A DNA stretch of 54,136 nucleotides. Source: an uncultured Oscillospiraceae bacterium (lineage in GTDB: Bacteria; Bacillota; Clostridia; Oscillospirales; Acutalibacteraceae). A model generated the notes under the pieces. It had not been told where the DNA came from, made no database searches, and saw only the letters and a program-made list of their open reading frames with translations. The DNA lies in contig URJZ01000009.1 of NCBI GenBank assembly GCA_900548305.1, forward strand, positions 1 to 54,136, given 5' to 3'. Within the stretch, counting starts at the first letter, position 1. Each line of letters begins with the position of its first letter. Position numbers and translations under genes: made by a program. This document shows positions 33,081 to 42,656 of this stretch, piece by piece.

Positions 33081-33157
33081 TGGCGACCTAGAACGGGCTC
33101 GAACCGTCGACCTCCAGCGTGACAGGCTGGCGTTCTAACCAACTGAACTACTAGGCC
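33081..33157 (-). tRNA. tRNA-Asp (anticodon GTC)
   Basis: 77 bases with encoded CCA. The anticodon stem CCAGC/GCTGG encloses CTGTCAC, anticodon GTC. The acceptor arm GGCCTAG pairs with CTAGGTC, with one wobble pair. It is transcribed before tRNA-Thr from one promoter. Confidence 0.96.
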
Positions 33158-33181
33158 ATCTATTGATTTGCAACGATAACT

Positions 33182-33210
33182 ATTATACCCTTTTTTTTCG
33201 TATCTGTCAA
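33182..33210 (-). promoter_or_regulatory. Consensus promoter of the tRNA-Asp/tRNA-Thr unit
   Basis: TTGACA (33210-33205), 17 bases, TATAAT (33187-33182) on the minus strand. Confidence 0.85.
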
Positions 33211-33255
33211 CAGATTTTTCATCTTAAATATTTGGTATTTTCTTATACTTTATTC

Positions 33256-33284
33256 ATGACAAATTACAAAAAGTTTGTTATAAT
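33256..33284 (+). promoter_or_regulatory. Promoter of the MacB-like ABC operon
   Basis: ATGACA at 33256-33261, 17 bases, TATAAT at 33279-33284, 38 bases before the ATPase start. Confidence 0.6.
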
Positions 33285-33321
33285 ATTTATTATATAATAA
33301 ATAATTTTTGGTGGTGAAATA

Positions 33322-34026
33322 ATGCCTGCTTTTGTTGAATTTGACCATGTATATAAGCGTTATAAGATGGGTGAAGTCACAATTACCGCAAATGACGACG
33401 TTTCATTTGCGGTGAATAAAGGTGAGTTTGCCGTCATTGTAGGCTCCAGCGGCGCCGGAAAATCTACCGTTCTCAATATTTTGGGTGGTATGGATCATTG
33501 TGATGAAGGCACAATTTATGTGGACGGCAAAAAAATCAGCGATATGAAAGAACGCGAACTAACTACATATCGCCGCTATGATATCGGCTTTGTATTCCAA
33601 TTTTATAATTTGGTACCAAATCTAACCGCAAAAGAAAATGTTGAATTGGCTTGTCAAATTTGTAAGGATCCATTAGACGTAGAAACCGTATTAACTAATG
33701 TTGGGCTAAAAGACCGCATGAACAACTTTCCGTCACAATTATCCGGCGGTGAACAACAGCGTGTTTCCATTGCCCGTGCTCTTGCAAAAAATCCAAAATT
33801 ACTTTTATGTGATGAACCAACCGGTGCTTTGGATGATAATACCGGTAAAACTATATTAAAACTTTTGCAAGATACTTGTTATCGCGATGGTATGACTGTA
33901 ATTTTAATCACTCATAACCACGCCATTACACCTATGGCTAACCGAATTATCACTATGAAAAACAGTAAAGTAATCAGCAATGTGTATAACGATAATCCAG
34001 TTCCAATTGAGCAAATTGAGTGGTAA
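33322..34026 (+). CDS. ABC transporter ATP-binding protein, MacB/LolD type
   Basis: 234 residues. Walker A GSSGAGKST is near residue 41, the Q-loop is FQFYNLVPNLTA, the signature is LSGGEQQRVSIARAL and Walker B is LLLCDEPTGALD, followed by the H-loop ITHNHAI. It belongs to the MacB/LolD/SalX class that drives mechanotransmission through FtsX-like permeases instead of substrate passage through the membrane. The partner permease gene starts 39 bases later. GGTGG precedes the ATG. Confidence 0.94.
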   Translation: MPAFVEFDHVYKRYKMGEVTITANDDVSFAVNKGEFAVIVGSSGAGKSTVLNILGGMDHCDEGTIYVDGKKISDMKERELTTYRRYDIGFVFQFYNLVPNLTAKENVELACQICKDPLDVETVLTNVGLKDRMNNFPSQLSGGEQQRVSIARALAKNPKLLLCDEPTGALDDNTGKTILKLLQDTCYRDGMTVILITHNHAITPMANRIITMKNSKVISNVYNDNPVPIEQIEW

Positions 34027-34065
34027 GCTCACTTAATTATTGCCCTAATGAAAGGGGGAGCATTT

Positions 34066-37000
34066 ATGGGCGGAGCTCTTTGGAAGGATACCCTTCGTGA
34101 AATTAGACATTCTATTAATCGTTTTATCTCTATTTTAATTATCATAGCACTTGGTGTGGGCTTTTTTGTGGGTGTAAAATGTGCCAGCCCCAGTATGCTA
34201 AAAACAGCGGATGACTATTTTGAATCGCATGATTTAATGGATTTTAAACTACAATCCACGGTGGGCTTTCGTGATGAAGATTTACAAGCCATTGCGGATA
34301 TGGAGCATGTTGCAGAAATTATGCCTTCCTATTCGGCTGATGTTATCTTACAGCAAGAAAATAGAAATGCAACTGTTAAAATGCTAGGCATTCCTCCTGA
34401 TGATTCATCTTACACAGAATTAAACAAACCTGTTTTAATTGAGGGCCGAATGCCGCAAGCTGCCAATGAATGTGTCATAGACCATTCACAGTTTGTAGAA
34501 GGAACTATAGAAATAGGCAGTACCATACAGCTTGCTCCTACTGTAGGAGAACAGCCGCTTTCTGAAATACTAAATCGTGACACTTATACAGTTGTAGGTA
34601 TAGTAGAATCGCCTATGTTTATTACAGCAGACCGTGGACAAAGTACGGTTGGAGACGGTACTATTTATTGCTTTTTTATGATTCCCCAGGAAAACTTTGC
34701 ATACGAGTCCTATACAGAAGTATATGTTCAGACTGATATGAGCAAAGAAGGCATTTCCGCTTACAGTGATGAATATAAAAATGCAATGAAAGAAATCGAA
34801 ACACAACTGGATGAGCTTGGTAGTGAACGCGTACAAAACTTTGAACAAACCACATTAAAGGATGCGCGTGAAGAGCTAACACAAGCAAAGGTGGATTACG
34901 AAGAAGGTCAAAAGGAAGCTCAAACACAGCTAAACGATGCAAAGCAACAGTTGGAAGATGGTAGAATACAACTGGAACAAGGGCAAACAGAGTTAGAAGA
35001 AGGAGAAAAACAACTGAAAATTGGTGATGCAACTGCCGCTGCAGGTTTTGCATCTGCTGAATTCCAATTAAACTCTGCAAAACAACAGTTAGATTCCGGT
35101 TGGGACACGCTGGCACAGTCAAAAGAACAACTTGCGCAGTCCGAACAGACCATCAACGACGGAAAAGCACAAATTGCAGACGGCGAACGTCAATTGCAAG
35201 ATGCTTGGAACCAATATTATGCCGGAAAAACGCAACTGGAACAAGCAGAACAAATGCTTGGACAACTATCTTCACAACTTGCCCAAATCAAACAGGAGTA
35301 TGACTCTCTTGTTGCAAGCGGTGAATTAAAAAATCCAAATAAACAGTTGGTGTTTGCCCGAAGAGCCTCTGCTGCTTTAACAGATTTTATTACCTTATTG
35401 CAGAACAATCAAGGAAATACTGATATCATTGCAATGCTGCAATCGGTAAAATCTGAAATCGACAATCGCATCCAAAAAGCCGACGAGGAAATCGCACAAG
35501 GAAAACCACTTTCTCCTCTGATCACTGATACTGAACTAAAATTGATTCAAATACTGATGCCTATACTATTCCAACAAGCAGAAACTGCCTTAAATGATGC
35601 TGCTGTACAATTGGAGCAAAGCAAAACACAGTTAGAACAAGGGAAAGCAGAACTTGACCGCCAACAAGAACTGTTAAACAGCAAAAAACAAGAATTGGCT
35701 GTTGGAGAAGAACAACTGGCACAAGGTAAACAGGCACTTGCAGATGCCGAGCAAACACTAAATGAAAGCCAGGCACAGTATGTAGCCGGCATCGAAGCAC
35801 TGCGAATACAAAAAGAACAATATGAAGTACAACGTGCAAATGGAGTTGCCGAATTAGAGGCTGGGCGTGCTAAATTAGAACAAGCAAGAATTGACTTGGA
35901 AGAAGGTCAAAAAGAATATGACAAGGCTGTTGAAGAAACCAATCAAACGCTTGCCGACGCCAAAGCACAAATTGACGACGCTCAAGAACAGTTAGATTCT
36001 TTTGATGAATTAAAATGGTATATATTCAACAGAAATGATAATCCCGGTTACGGAGATTTTGAATCCGACACACAACGTGTCGATGCCGTAGCTTCCGTCT
36101 TCCCTATTTTCTTTATTGCAGTTGTTATTCTGGTTACACTCACAACCATGACGCGTATGGTAGAAGACCAACGTATTCAAATTGGTACTTTGAAAGCACT
36201 GGGATATTCTTCAAAAGCAATTACGGGTAAATATTTTATTTACTCTTTCCTTGCAGGCATCATTGGCTGTGCAGTAGGATTGGTTGTAGGTATCTTCTTA
36301 TTCCCCAGCCTAATCTATATGGCCTACGGCGCAATGTATCCTGCACTTCCTGATTTAATTTATTCTGTACCTTGGCTATATCCATTTTTGGCAGTTGTTA
36401 CAGCTATTTTGTGTACCTCTTTTGTTTCTATTTTAGCTTGTTACAACTCCTTACGTGTACAACCGGCTATATTAATGCGTCCGAAAGCTCCAAAACCAGG
36501 CAAACGGATTCTTTTAGAACGGGTAGGCTTTATTTGGAAACACTTAAGCTTTACCTCGAAAGTAACAGCGCGTAATTTATTCCGCTATAAAATCCGCTTT
36601 TTAATGACCATTTTAGGTGTGGCAGGGTGTACCGCATTGATTATTGCCGCTCTGGGATTAAACGATTCCGTATCTGTTATCGGGCAAAAACAATTTGTAG
36701 ACATTACCCATTACAATACAACTTTGGTCTTTAACAAAGAAAAAAATGCAGCAGAAGCGAACACTATCAAATCTTATTTAAATGAGAATGAACATACGAA
36801 ACAAAATATTTTTGTTTCAATGCAGTCTGCTGTAACTCATAATGCTGACGATTCGGTTACTATGGATACATACTTAGTGGTGCCGGAATCGACAGAAGAT
36901 TTCTCTTCTTATATTGAACTGAAAAATAGAGTAAGCAAAGAAGAACTGCAAATGAGCAATGATGGTGTGATTATTACTGAAAAAATTTCGATGAAATTAG

Positions 37001-37692
37001 GGCTAAACGTTGGGGACTATGTTACATTCCGGGTAGAGGACAAAGAATATCAAGCACCGATTACCGGCATTACGGAAAACTATGCATATCATTATATCTA
37101 TATGCCTCCTGCCGTATACGAACAGATATTTGAAGAACCCGTTACCTACACCAATGCGTTTGCCATTGTACCTGGTTTAGACGATACCGTAAAAAGCGAA
37201 ATTGCAGACGATTTACTGCAGCGTGACGATATTATGGCATTGTCTTATAACGATACTATAATAGATCAGTTTAACAATACCATTTCAAGTATGCAGGCAA
37301 TTGTTGTTGTTATTGTTTTGACTGCCGGTGCGCTGGCATTTGTTGTTCTTTATAATTTAACAAATATTAATATAGAGGAACGAGTACGCGAAATTGCTAC
37401 TATCAAAGTATTGGGCTTTAACATGAAAGAAACCATTGGTTATGTATTCCGTGAAAATATTATACTCACATTACTTGGTATTGCCATTGGTCTGGGACTA
37501 GGAACCATTATGACTGACTTTGTAGTCAATATTATAGAGTTGGATTTGGTTATGTTCGGGCGCGGTGTAAGCTGGATTAGCTATGTTGCCTCAATACTGA
37601 TAACACTGGTATTTGCAATACTGGTAATGGTGGTAATGTCCTTTAAAGTTAGAAAAATTGATATGATAGAATCATTGAAATCAAACGAATAA
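34066..37692 (+). CDS. Giant FtsX-like ABC permease with long coiled-coil insertion
   Basis: 1208 residues. A membrane helix at about residues 20-42 is followed by a MacB-like extracellular domain. Residues 265-645 then form a long coiled coil of heptads with a repeated Gly and Leu pattern (for example GRIQLEQGQTELEEGEKQL), interrupted by a helical loop near 410-510. A three-helix FtsX domain begins at about 675 (VFPIFFIAVVILVTLTTM). A fifth helix near 855 starts a second extracellular domain, and a last FtsX domain begins near 1085. AAGGGGGAG 6 bases upstream favours the ATG at 34066 over 34048. It ends at a strong terminator. The likely role is envelope work or export driven by mechanotransmission (inference). 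Confidence 0.92.
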   Translation: MGGALWKDTLREIRHSINRFISILIIIALGVGFFVGVKCASPSMLKTADDYFESHDLMDFKLQSTVGFRDEDLQAIADMEHVAEIMPSYSADVILQQENRNATVKMLGIPPDDSSYTELNKPVLIEGRMPQAANECVIDHSQFVEGTIEIGSTIQLAPTVGEQPLSEILNRDTYTVVGIVESPMFITADRGQSTVGDGTIYCFFMIPQENFAYESYTEVYVQTDMSKEGISAYSDEYKNAMKEIETQLDELGSERVQNFEQTTLKDAREELTQAKVDYEEGQKEAQTQLNDAKQQLEDGRIQLEQGQTELEEGEKQLKIGDATAAAGFASAEFQLNSAKQQLDSGWDTLAQSKEQLAQSEQTINDGKAQIADGERQLQDAWNQYYAGKTQLEQAEQMLGQLSSQLAQIKQEYDSLVASGELKNPNKQLVFARRASAALTDFITLLQNNQGNTDIIAMLQSVKSEIDNRIQKADEEIAQGKPLSPLITDTELKLIQILMPILFQQAETALNDAAVQLEQSKTQLEQGKAELDRQQELLNSKKQELAVGEEQLAQGKQALADAEQTLNESQAQYVAGIEALRIQKEQYEVQRANGVAELEAGRAKLEQARIDLEEGQKEYDKAVEETNQTLADAKAQIDDAQEQLDSFDELKWYIFNRNDNPGYGDFESDTQRVDAVASVFPIFFIAVVILVTLTTMTRMVEDQRIQIGTLKALGYSSKAITGKYFIYSFLAGIIGCAVGLVVGIFLFPSLIYMAYGAMYPALPDLIYSVPWLYPFLAVVTAILCTSFVSILACYNSLRVQPAILMRPKAPKPGKRILLERVGFIWKHLSFTSKVTARNLFRYKIRFLMTILGVAGCTALIIAALGLNDSVSVIGQKQFVDITHYNTTLVFNKEKNAAEANTIKSYLNENEHTKQNIFVSMQSAVTHNADDSVTMDTYLVVPESTEDFSSYIELKNRVSKEELQMSNDGVIITEKISMKLGLNVGDYVTFRVEDKEYQAPITGITENYAYHYIYMPPAVYEQIFEEPVTYTNAFAIVPGLDDTVKSEIADDLLQRDDIMALSYNDTIIDQFNNTISSMQAIVVVIVLTAGALAFVVLYNLTNINIEERVREIATIKVLGFNMKETIGYVFRENIILTLLGIAIGLGLGTIMTDFVVNIIELDLVMFGRGVSWISYVASILITLVFAILVMVVMSFKVRKIDMIESLKSNE

Positions 37693-37734
37693 AAAAAGAG
37701 CTGATACAAAAATTTGTATCAGCTCTTTTTTATT
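37693..37734 (+). terminator. Terminator of the ABC operon
   Basis: A-rich 18-bp inverted repeat (37693-37710 with 37713-37730) starting at the permease stop codon, with the T6 run TTTTTTATT after it. Confidence 0.85.
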
Positions 37735-37993
37735 ACCACTATTGAAGTATTATTTTTCTCAAGGTACAACCATAAATAAGTATTAAGTACTATGAAAACA
37801 TGATTCACAAAATCATCTTTAAAACATATTCTTTCCGAAAGTGTTAAAAAGATTTAAACTAATAAAGTTATGCCACTAATAACCAGAACTCCATGAAAGT
37901 ACAAAATACGATAAACCATACAACTGTTTTATCAATAGAAAACTACGATAGTTACATTAACACATATATGGTGTCGTTTTTTTGCTTCCAATT
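37735..37993. other. Interval after the ABC operon
   Basis: AT-rich; no gene, RNA or repeat recognised. Confidence 0.4.
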
Positions 37994-38512
37994 CTACAGT
38001 AACTTCTCCAAATGGGTAGGATATTCCTCATCAATTAAAATATAAGGGCAACTGTGTTTTTGACACATTTCAAGATAATATGCGTTATCTGCAAGCACAG
38101 ATTGTACAGTACAACAGGTATCATCTATACGCTGTTCAATTGCATTTGCATACTCTTTTATCTCCAAAAAATGTCGTTTAATATAGTGTTGACTCATTAC
38201 CAGACAATAATAACGAATTTCATTCAGATATTTATCAGAAAAATCCTCTTTCCAATCAAAAGGAATATAACTCCCCTCTATCACAAGATTTTGCTCATTC
38301 TCAACAGCAGTTTTTATCATCTCCCGTATGATAGGCCACAACAAAAGTTCCAATTCACTATCATCTTCTGGCGTTAAATTGGTATATCCGCTTCGTATGA
38401 GTCCCATTTTCAAAATATCAATAGACAAATACGGATATTGATACTTTTCTAATAGTTTTTGTGCCAATACAGTTTTTCCTGTATGTGAAGCTCCTGTAAT
38501 CAGAATAATCAC
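37994..38512 (-). CDS. P-loop kinase/ATPase of unknown substrate
   Basis: 172 residues. Walker A GASHTGKT is near residue 7. The remaining architecture is that of small P-loop kinases: YLSIDILKMGLIR, LVIEGSYIPFDW (Walker B-like strand ending in Glu-Gly), then IKRHFLEIKEYAN with basic residues that may form the lid. It resembles the adenylate-kinase-like or zeta-toxin-like phosphotransferases but has no motif that names a substrate. It stands alone, 41 bases downstream of the GH3 gene on the same strand, so it is probably cotranscribed with it. No GGAGG box precedes the ATG (CTAGGGAGGCAG lies 11 bases before it). Confidence 0.75.
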   Translation of the reverse strand: MIILITGASHTGKTVLAQKLLEKYQYPYLSIDILKMGLIRSGYTNLTPEDDSELELLLWPIIREMIKTAVENEQNLVIEGSYIPFDWKEDFSDKYLNEIRYYCLVMSQHYIKRHFLEIKEYANAIEQRIDDTCCTVQSVLADNAYYLEMCQKHSCPYILIDEEYPTHLEKLL

Positions 38513-38553
38513 GTTTTGCTGCCTCCCTAGCTATTGCTAGTAAATAAAATCAT

Positions 38554-39801
38554 TCAAAATGAACGGTACTGTAATTTCCATGCCAGTACACGGAGTACTT
38601 TCTCGTTAATTTCTTGCTCTGTAATCGTACCATCTGTGACAGCCTGCTTGATAGCTGCTACACCACCTGCTAAATCGGATGTAAGCAGAATATCATTTCC
38701 TGCCTGAAATGCCATGACAGACGGATCTTGACCACCTGTATAGCTTGGTATTGCCTGCATAGCCAAATCATCTGTCATAATGACACCTGTAAAGCCTAAT
38801 TCTTCTCTCAAAATTTTATGCACTTTCTTGGAAAGTGAAGCCGGTGCGCCAGAATCCATACAATTTACAATATTGTGCGACACTAACACAGCCGGTGCTC
38901 CCGCTTTGATTCCTGCCAAAAACGGCAAGAAATCCGACGATTCAAAGGTGCTCATCGGTCGATTGTCGTAAGCTATCCCTGTGTGAGTATCCTCATTATT
39001 GCCGTATCCGGGAAAGTGCTTTAATGCACTTGATATTCCCTCTTGATTCATAGTTGTGACGACTGTACTAATATAATCTGCTGTACTCTTTGCATCTTGT
39101 CCAAAGGTACGGTCATAAATAAAATCCGTTTCCTGAAAAGATGCATCTGCTACCGGTGCTAAATTCAGATGAATACCCAAACTTAACAATAACTGAGACT
39201 TTTCCTTTGTATCTTCAATAATAGCGGACATTCCACCTTGCGCATATACTGTTTGCGGTGACTGAAATTTATGGTCGGCTATGAGAGGATTGGAACTGAC
39301 TCTTACTACAGTTCCCCCTTCCTCATCCACTCCAAAAATCATGGGAACATTACTTGCATTTTGATAGCTTTGTAAGCTCTCTTTCACTTGCTGCGCCGTT
39401 TTCCCGTCAATATCACGTGCAAACAAAATATAGCCTGCCGGCTGTAATGTCTCAATTGCAGCAATAGCGCTGCTTTCTGTTTCAGGACAACGTGATATAA
39501 ATAGTTGACCTATTTTTTGTTCTAACGTTAAAGTGTCTAATATAGTTTGTGCCTCTGCTTTTGTTTCACAAAAAATATCTTTTGGAATTTCTGAGTGCTC
39601 TGAGTGAGATTCTGTTTCTGCTTCTGATACGGATGAAGTATTTGTATCAGATTGCACCTCATCGGTAGTGCTTCTTGCATCGGAAGAAACTACCTCCTGA
39701 CTGTTTGCACAGCCGCTTAATACAAATATCAATAATAAGAACATAGCCAAGATTATAGATGCAGATATAACAGATACATTCGTTTTTTTGATTCGTTTCA
39801 T
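38554..39801 (-). CDS. nagZ: Beta-N-acetylhexosaminidase (GH3, NagZ type), lipoprotein
   Basis: 415 residues. The signal peptide ends at the lipobox FVLSGC, so the enzyme sits on the outer membrane face. A Ser/Glu/Thr-rich linker of about 60 residues follows. The GH3 domain has GVDEEGGTVVRV, SALKHFPGYGNNEDTHTG with the His/Asp acid-base pair of NagZ enzymes, and GVIMTDDLAMQAI, in which the Asp of TDDL is the nucleophile. It trims N-acetylglucosamine from cell-wall fragments during recycling. GGAGAG precedes the ATG. Confidence 0.92.
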   Translation of the reverse strand: MKRIKKTNVSVISASIILAMFLLLIFVLSGCANSQEVVSSDARSTTDEVQSDTNTSSVSEAETESHSEHSEIPKDIFCETKAEAQTILDTLTLEQKIGQLFISRCPETESSAIAAIETLQPAGYILFARDIDGKTAQQVKESLQSYQNASNVPMIFGVDEEGGTVVRVSSNPLIADHKFQSPQTVYAQGGMSAIIEDTKEKSQLLLSLGIHLNLAPVADASFQETDFIYDRTFGQDAKSTADYISTVVTTMNQEGISSALKHFPGYGNNEDTHTGIAYDNRPMSTFESSDFLPFLAGIKAGAPAVLVSHNIVNCMDSGAPASLSKKVHKILREELGFTGVIMTDDLAMQAIPSYTGGQDPSVMAFQAGNDILLTSDLAGGVAAIKQAVTDGTITEQEINEKVLRVLAWKLQYRSF

Positions 39802-40186
39802 AACGCTCTCCTCTCATACCATTTCTTAACGCATAAACTTTCCGCTTTCATATTCAATCATCATATCGGTAAATACAACGGATGTAAAGAAAAATTAGCA
39901 CCTTTTTGATTACATTTTTGACACTAGCAGCTAACAAAATTAAAACATACTTGATAGGAAGCATTTCGGAAAAATTCGGCAGAAAATGGGATAGTATTAA
40001 AGCATTCTACACCCTCGTATCAATTTACACTTGGGCATATCCTCTTACTGCGTTGAATGCTGTCTTAGTCTTATCCTCTATTGCCTAATGTATTTTGTTA
40101 CTGAAACTTATGCATTTACAAAAAGAAAAGCAGACACCTAAATGTCTGCTTCTTTCTGCCAATTTAATATGCATATTAAATTATAT
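39802..40186. other. Interval between nagZ and the fatty-acid operon
   Basis: Only a 60-codon plus-strand frame without a start signal. The terminator of the fatty-acid operon lies at its right end. Confidence 0.4.
40125..40155 (-). terminator. Terminator of the fatty-acid operon
   Basis: AGCAGACA (40129-40136) pairs with TGTCTGCT (40143-40150), extended by A/T pairs. The minus-strand tail is TTTTCTTTTTG. It follows the fabZ stop. Confidence 0.75.
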
Positions 40187-40615
40187 TTACTGTCCGATTG
40201 CAAATGTCAATTCTGCTTTGCAAGCAATTTGACCATTTACTTTAGCGACAGCAGCTCCTATTCCTACAGGTCCGCGTACCTTAATCATCTCAATTTCCAT
40301 TTCAAGCACATCGCCAGGTACAACCTGCTGCTTAAATCGAGCATTTTTAATACCGCCGAAAAATGCAATTTTGCCTTTGTTTTCCTCAACAGAAAGAATG
40401 GCAACCGCACCCACTTGAGCCATAGCCTCAATAATTAAAACACCTGGCATAACATGATGCTGTGGAAAATGCCCCATAAAATGCATTTCATTTGCTGTCA
40501 CACATTTAATGCCTTTTGCTTTTACTCCTGGTTCCAATTCTGTAATTTTATCTACCAATAAAAATGGATAACGGTGTGGAATAATTTCTTGTATTTGATT
40601 ACTGTTTAATTCCAT
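40187..40615 (-). CDS. fabZ: 3-hydroxyacyl-ACP dehydratase FabZ
   Basis: 142 residues of the hot-dog fold. HRYPFLLVDKI near residue 15 and GHFPQHHVMPGVLIIEAMAQ near residue 48 hold the catalytic His and Glu. It removes water from 3-hydroxyacyl-ACP in fatty-acid elongation. Last gene of the operon, one base after the fabF stop (TAACATGG junction). No fabN-like isomerase residues could be judged. Confidence 0.96.
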   Translation of the reverse strand: MELNSNQIQEIIPHRYPFLLVDKITELEPGVKAKGIKCVTANEMHFMGHFPQHHVMPGVLIIEAMAQVGAVAILSVEENKGKIAFFGGIKNARFKQQVVPGDVLEMEIEMIKVRGPVGIGAAVAKVNGQIACKAELTFAIGQ

Positions 40616-40616
40616 G

Positions 40617-41858
40617 TTAATCTCCTTTATACTTCTTCAGAAGAATCGTTGCATTATGTCCGCCAAATCCCAGTGAATTGGACATTGCGTATTCGATTTC
40701 TTGTTCACGTCCAACATTTGGAACAATATCCAAATCGCATTCAGGGTCAGGAATTTCATAATTTATGGTTGCAGGAATAAAACCTTCCTGTAATGCCTTG
40801 GCTGTAATAATTGCCTCCACAGCGCCGCTTCCGCCTAATAGATGGCCTGTCATTGCTTTTGTGGAACTTACTGCCAAGTGATATGCATGGTCACCGAATG
40901 TGGTTTTAATGGCAAGTGTTTCGCCACGATCATTAGGAGGCGTAGAGGTACCATGTGCATTGATATAATCAACTTGCTCAGGGTTTACTCCGGCATCTTC
41001 CAAGGCACCTTTCATTGCACGCGCACCACCATTTCCATCTGGTGAAGGCAATGTCATATGGAATGCATCACAAGTTGCACCATATCCCACTACTTCTGCA
41101 TAAATTTTGGCACCACGTGCTTTTGCGTGTTCCAGCTCTTCTAAAATTAAAGCGCCGCTTCCTTCACCCATAACAAATCCGGAACGTTCCTTATCAAACG
41201 GAATGGAAGCACGTTTTGGATTATTACATTCCGTCAGTGCTTTCATTGAAGTAAAGCCACCAATTCCTAATGGTGTAACAGAAGCCTCTGAACCACCTGT
41301 GCATACAATTTCAGCATATCCATCGCGAATATGACGGAATGCATCGCCTATAGCATGAGTAGCACTTGCACAAGCCGTAATAACACTTGTACAAATACCT
41401 TTGGCACCAAGTTCAATTGCAATACATCCTGCTCCCATATTTACAATTAACATAGGTACAAAGAACGGAGAAACACGGTCATATGTCTTTTCTAAAGCAC
41501 GGGCATGTTCACGTTCCATAGTACCAATACCACCAACGCCGGAAGAATAAATAACGCCAAAACGTTCCGGATTGATTTTTTCAATATCAAGACCGGAATC
41601 TGCAAAAGCTTGTTTTGCGGATACAACCGCATATTGACAGTAAGTATCCATTTTTTTAGCGTCCCGTTTTTCAATATAGTCATCCATATTAAAGTTTTTG
41701 ATTTCAGCAGCAATTTTTACTTTATGATTGCTGGTATCAAAATTTTTAATAAAATCGATGCCACATTTTCCTGTCTTAACAGACTCCCATAACTCCTGAG
41801 GATTATTACCGATTGGAGTTAACGCACCAATTCCTGTTACCACTACGCGTCTTTTCAT
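40617..41858 (-). CDS. fabF: 3-oxoacyl-ACP synthase II FabF
   Basis: 413 residues. The catalytic triad is Cys in VITACASATHAIGDAF near residue 163, His in NAHGTSTPPNDRGE near 303 and His in KAMTGHLLGGSGAVEA near 340. It condenses acyl-ACP with malonyl-ACP in the elongation cycle. GGAG box upstream; the start lies 54 bases after the fabG stop. No gap is large enough for an acpP gene. Confidence 0.97.
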   Translation of the reverse strand: MKRRVVVTGIGALTPIGNNPQELWESVKTGKCGIDFIKNFDTSNHKVKIAAEIKNFNMDDYIEKRDAKKMDTYCQYAVVSAKQAFADSGLDIEKINPERFGVIYSSGVGGIGTMEREHARALEKTYDRVSPFFVPMLIVNMGAGCIAIELGAKGICTSVITACASATHAIGDAFRHIRDGYAEIVCTGGSEASVTPLGIGGFTSMKALTECNNPKRASIPFDKERSGFVMGEGSGALILEELEHAKARGAKIYAEVVGYGATCDAFHMTLPSPDGNGGARAMKGALEDAGVNPEQVDYINAHGTSTPPNDRGETLAIKTTFGDHAYHLAVSSTKAMTGHLLGGSGAVEAIITAKALQEGFIPATINYEIPDPECDLDIVPNVGREQEIEYAMSNSLGFGGHNATILLKKYKGD

Positions 41859-41912
41859 TCTATGCTCCTTTTCTCCGCCCTTTCAGCAGAAATAGATTAT
41901 CTAAAAATTAAA

Positions 41913-42656
41913 TTACATTACCATGCCGCCATCAACATTTATCACTTGACCGGTAATATATCTGGAGGCATCACTTGCCAAAAATGCAGCTACGTTTGCA
42001 ACATCTTCGGTTTCTCCCATAACTCCCATTGGAATGGCACGTGTTATATCCGCTTTGACATCATCAGACAACACGTCAGTCATGGCAGTTCTAATAAAGC
42101 CCGGAGCAATTGCATTTACAGTTACACCACGGTTAGCAAGTTCTTTTGCCATAGATTTGGTCATACCAATAACGCCCGCTTTACTTGCAGCATAATTTAC
42201 CTGACCGGCATTTCCCGTTACACCAACAACAGATGACATATTAATGATTTTTCCATATTTTTGTTTCATCATTGGGCGTGCCGCTTGTTTCATGCAATTA
42301 AAAGTACCTTTTAGGTTTACCGAAATTACTTTATCAAATTCTTCTTCGCTCATTCGCATTAATAAATTATCTCTTGTAATACCTGCATTATTCACCAAAA
42401 TATCTATTCTGCCGAAAGTATCTATTGCTGTTCGGAATAGAGTTTCGCAATACTCCATTTCAGAAACATCACCTTGGCTTAATACCACTTTTGCACCCAA
42501 TTTTTCACATTCTGCTTTTGTTTCTTCTGCCTTGGCTGTATCGCCGGCATAATTAATTACCAAATTTGCACCCAATGAAGCAAATTTCAAGCAAATCCCT
42601 TTGCCAATTCCGCGACCGCCGCCGGTAACAATTGCAATTTTATCTTTTAAATTCAT
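41913..42656 (-). CDS. fabG: 3-oxoacyl-ACP reductase FabG
   Basis: 247 residues, short-chain dehydrogenase. NADP-binding GGGRGIGKGI near residue 12, NNAGITRDN near 90, and catalytic YAASKAG near 153. It reduces 3-oxoacyl-ACP. The start overlaps the fabD stop by 4 bases. C-terminus GQVINVDGGMVM is canonical. Confidence 0.97.
   Translation of the reverse strand: MNLKDKIAIVTGGGRGIGKGICLKFASLGANLVINYAGDTAKAEETKAECEKLGAKVVLSQGDVSEMEYCETLFRTAIDTFGRIDILVNNAGITRDNLLMRMSEEEFDKVISVNLKGTFNCMKQAARPMMKQKYGKIINMSSVVGVTGNAGQVNYAASKAGVIGMTKSMAKELANRGVTVNAIAPGFIRTAMTDVLSDDVKADITRAIPMGVMGETEDVANVAAFLASDASRYITGQVINVDGGMVM

Noticed and set aside
33001..33160. tRNA pair as an integration site for the recombinase element
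   Set aside because: The recombinase is of the serine resolvase type and no tRNA 3'-end copy was found at 31-33 kb.
39906..40088. 60-codon plus-strand frame between nagZ and the fatty-acid operon
   Set aside because: Starts at a non-ATG codon without a ribosome-binding site; hydrophobic pattern alone is weak evidence.
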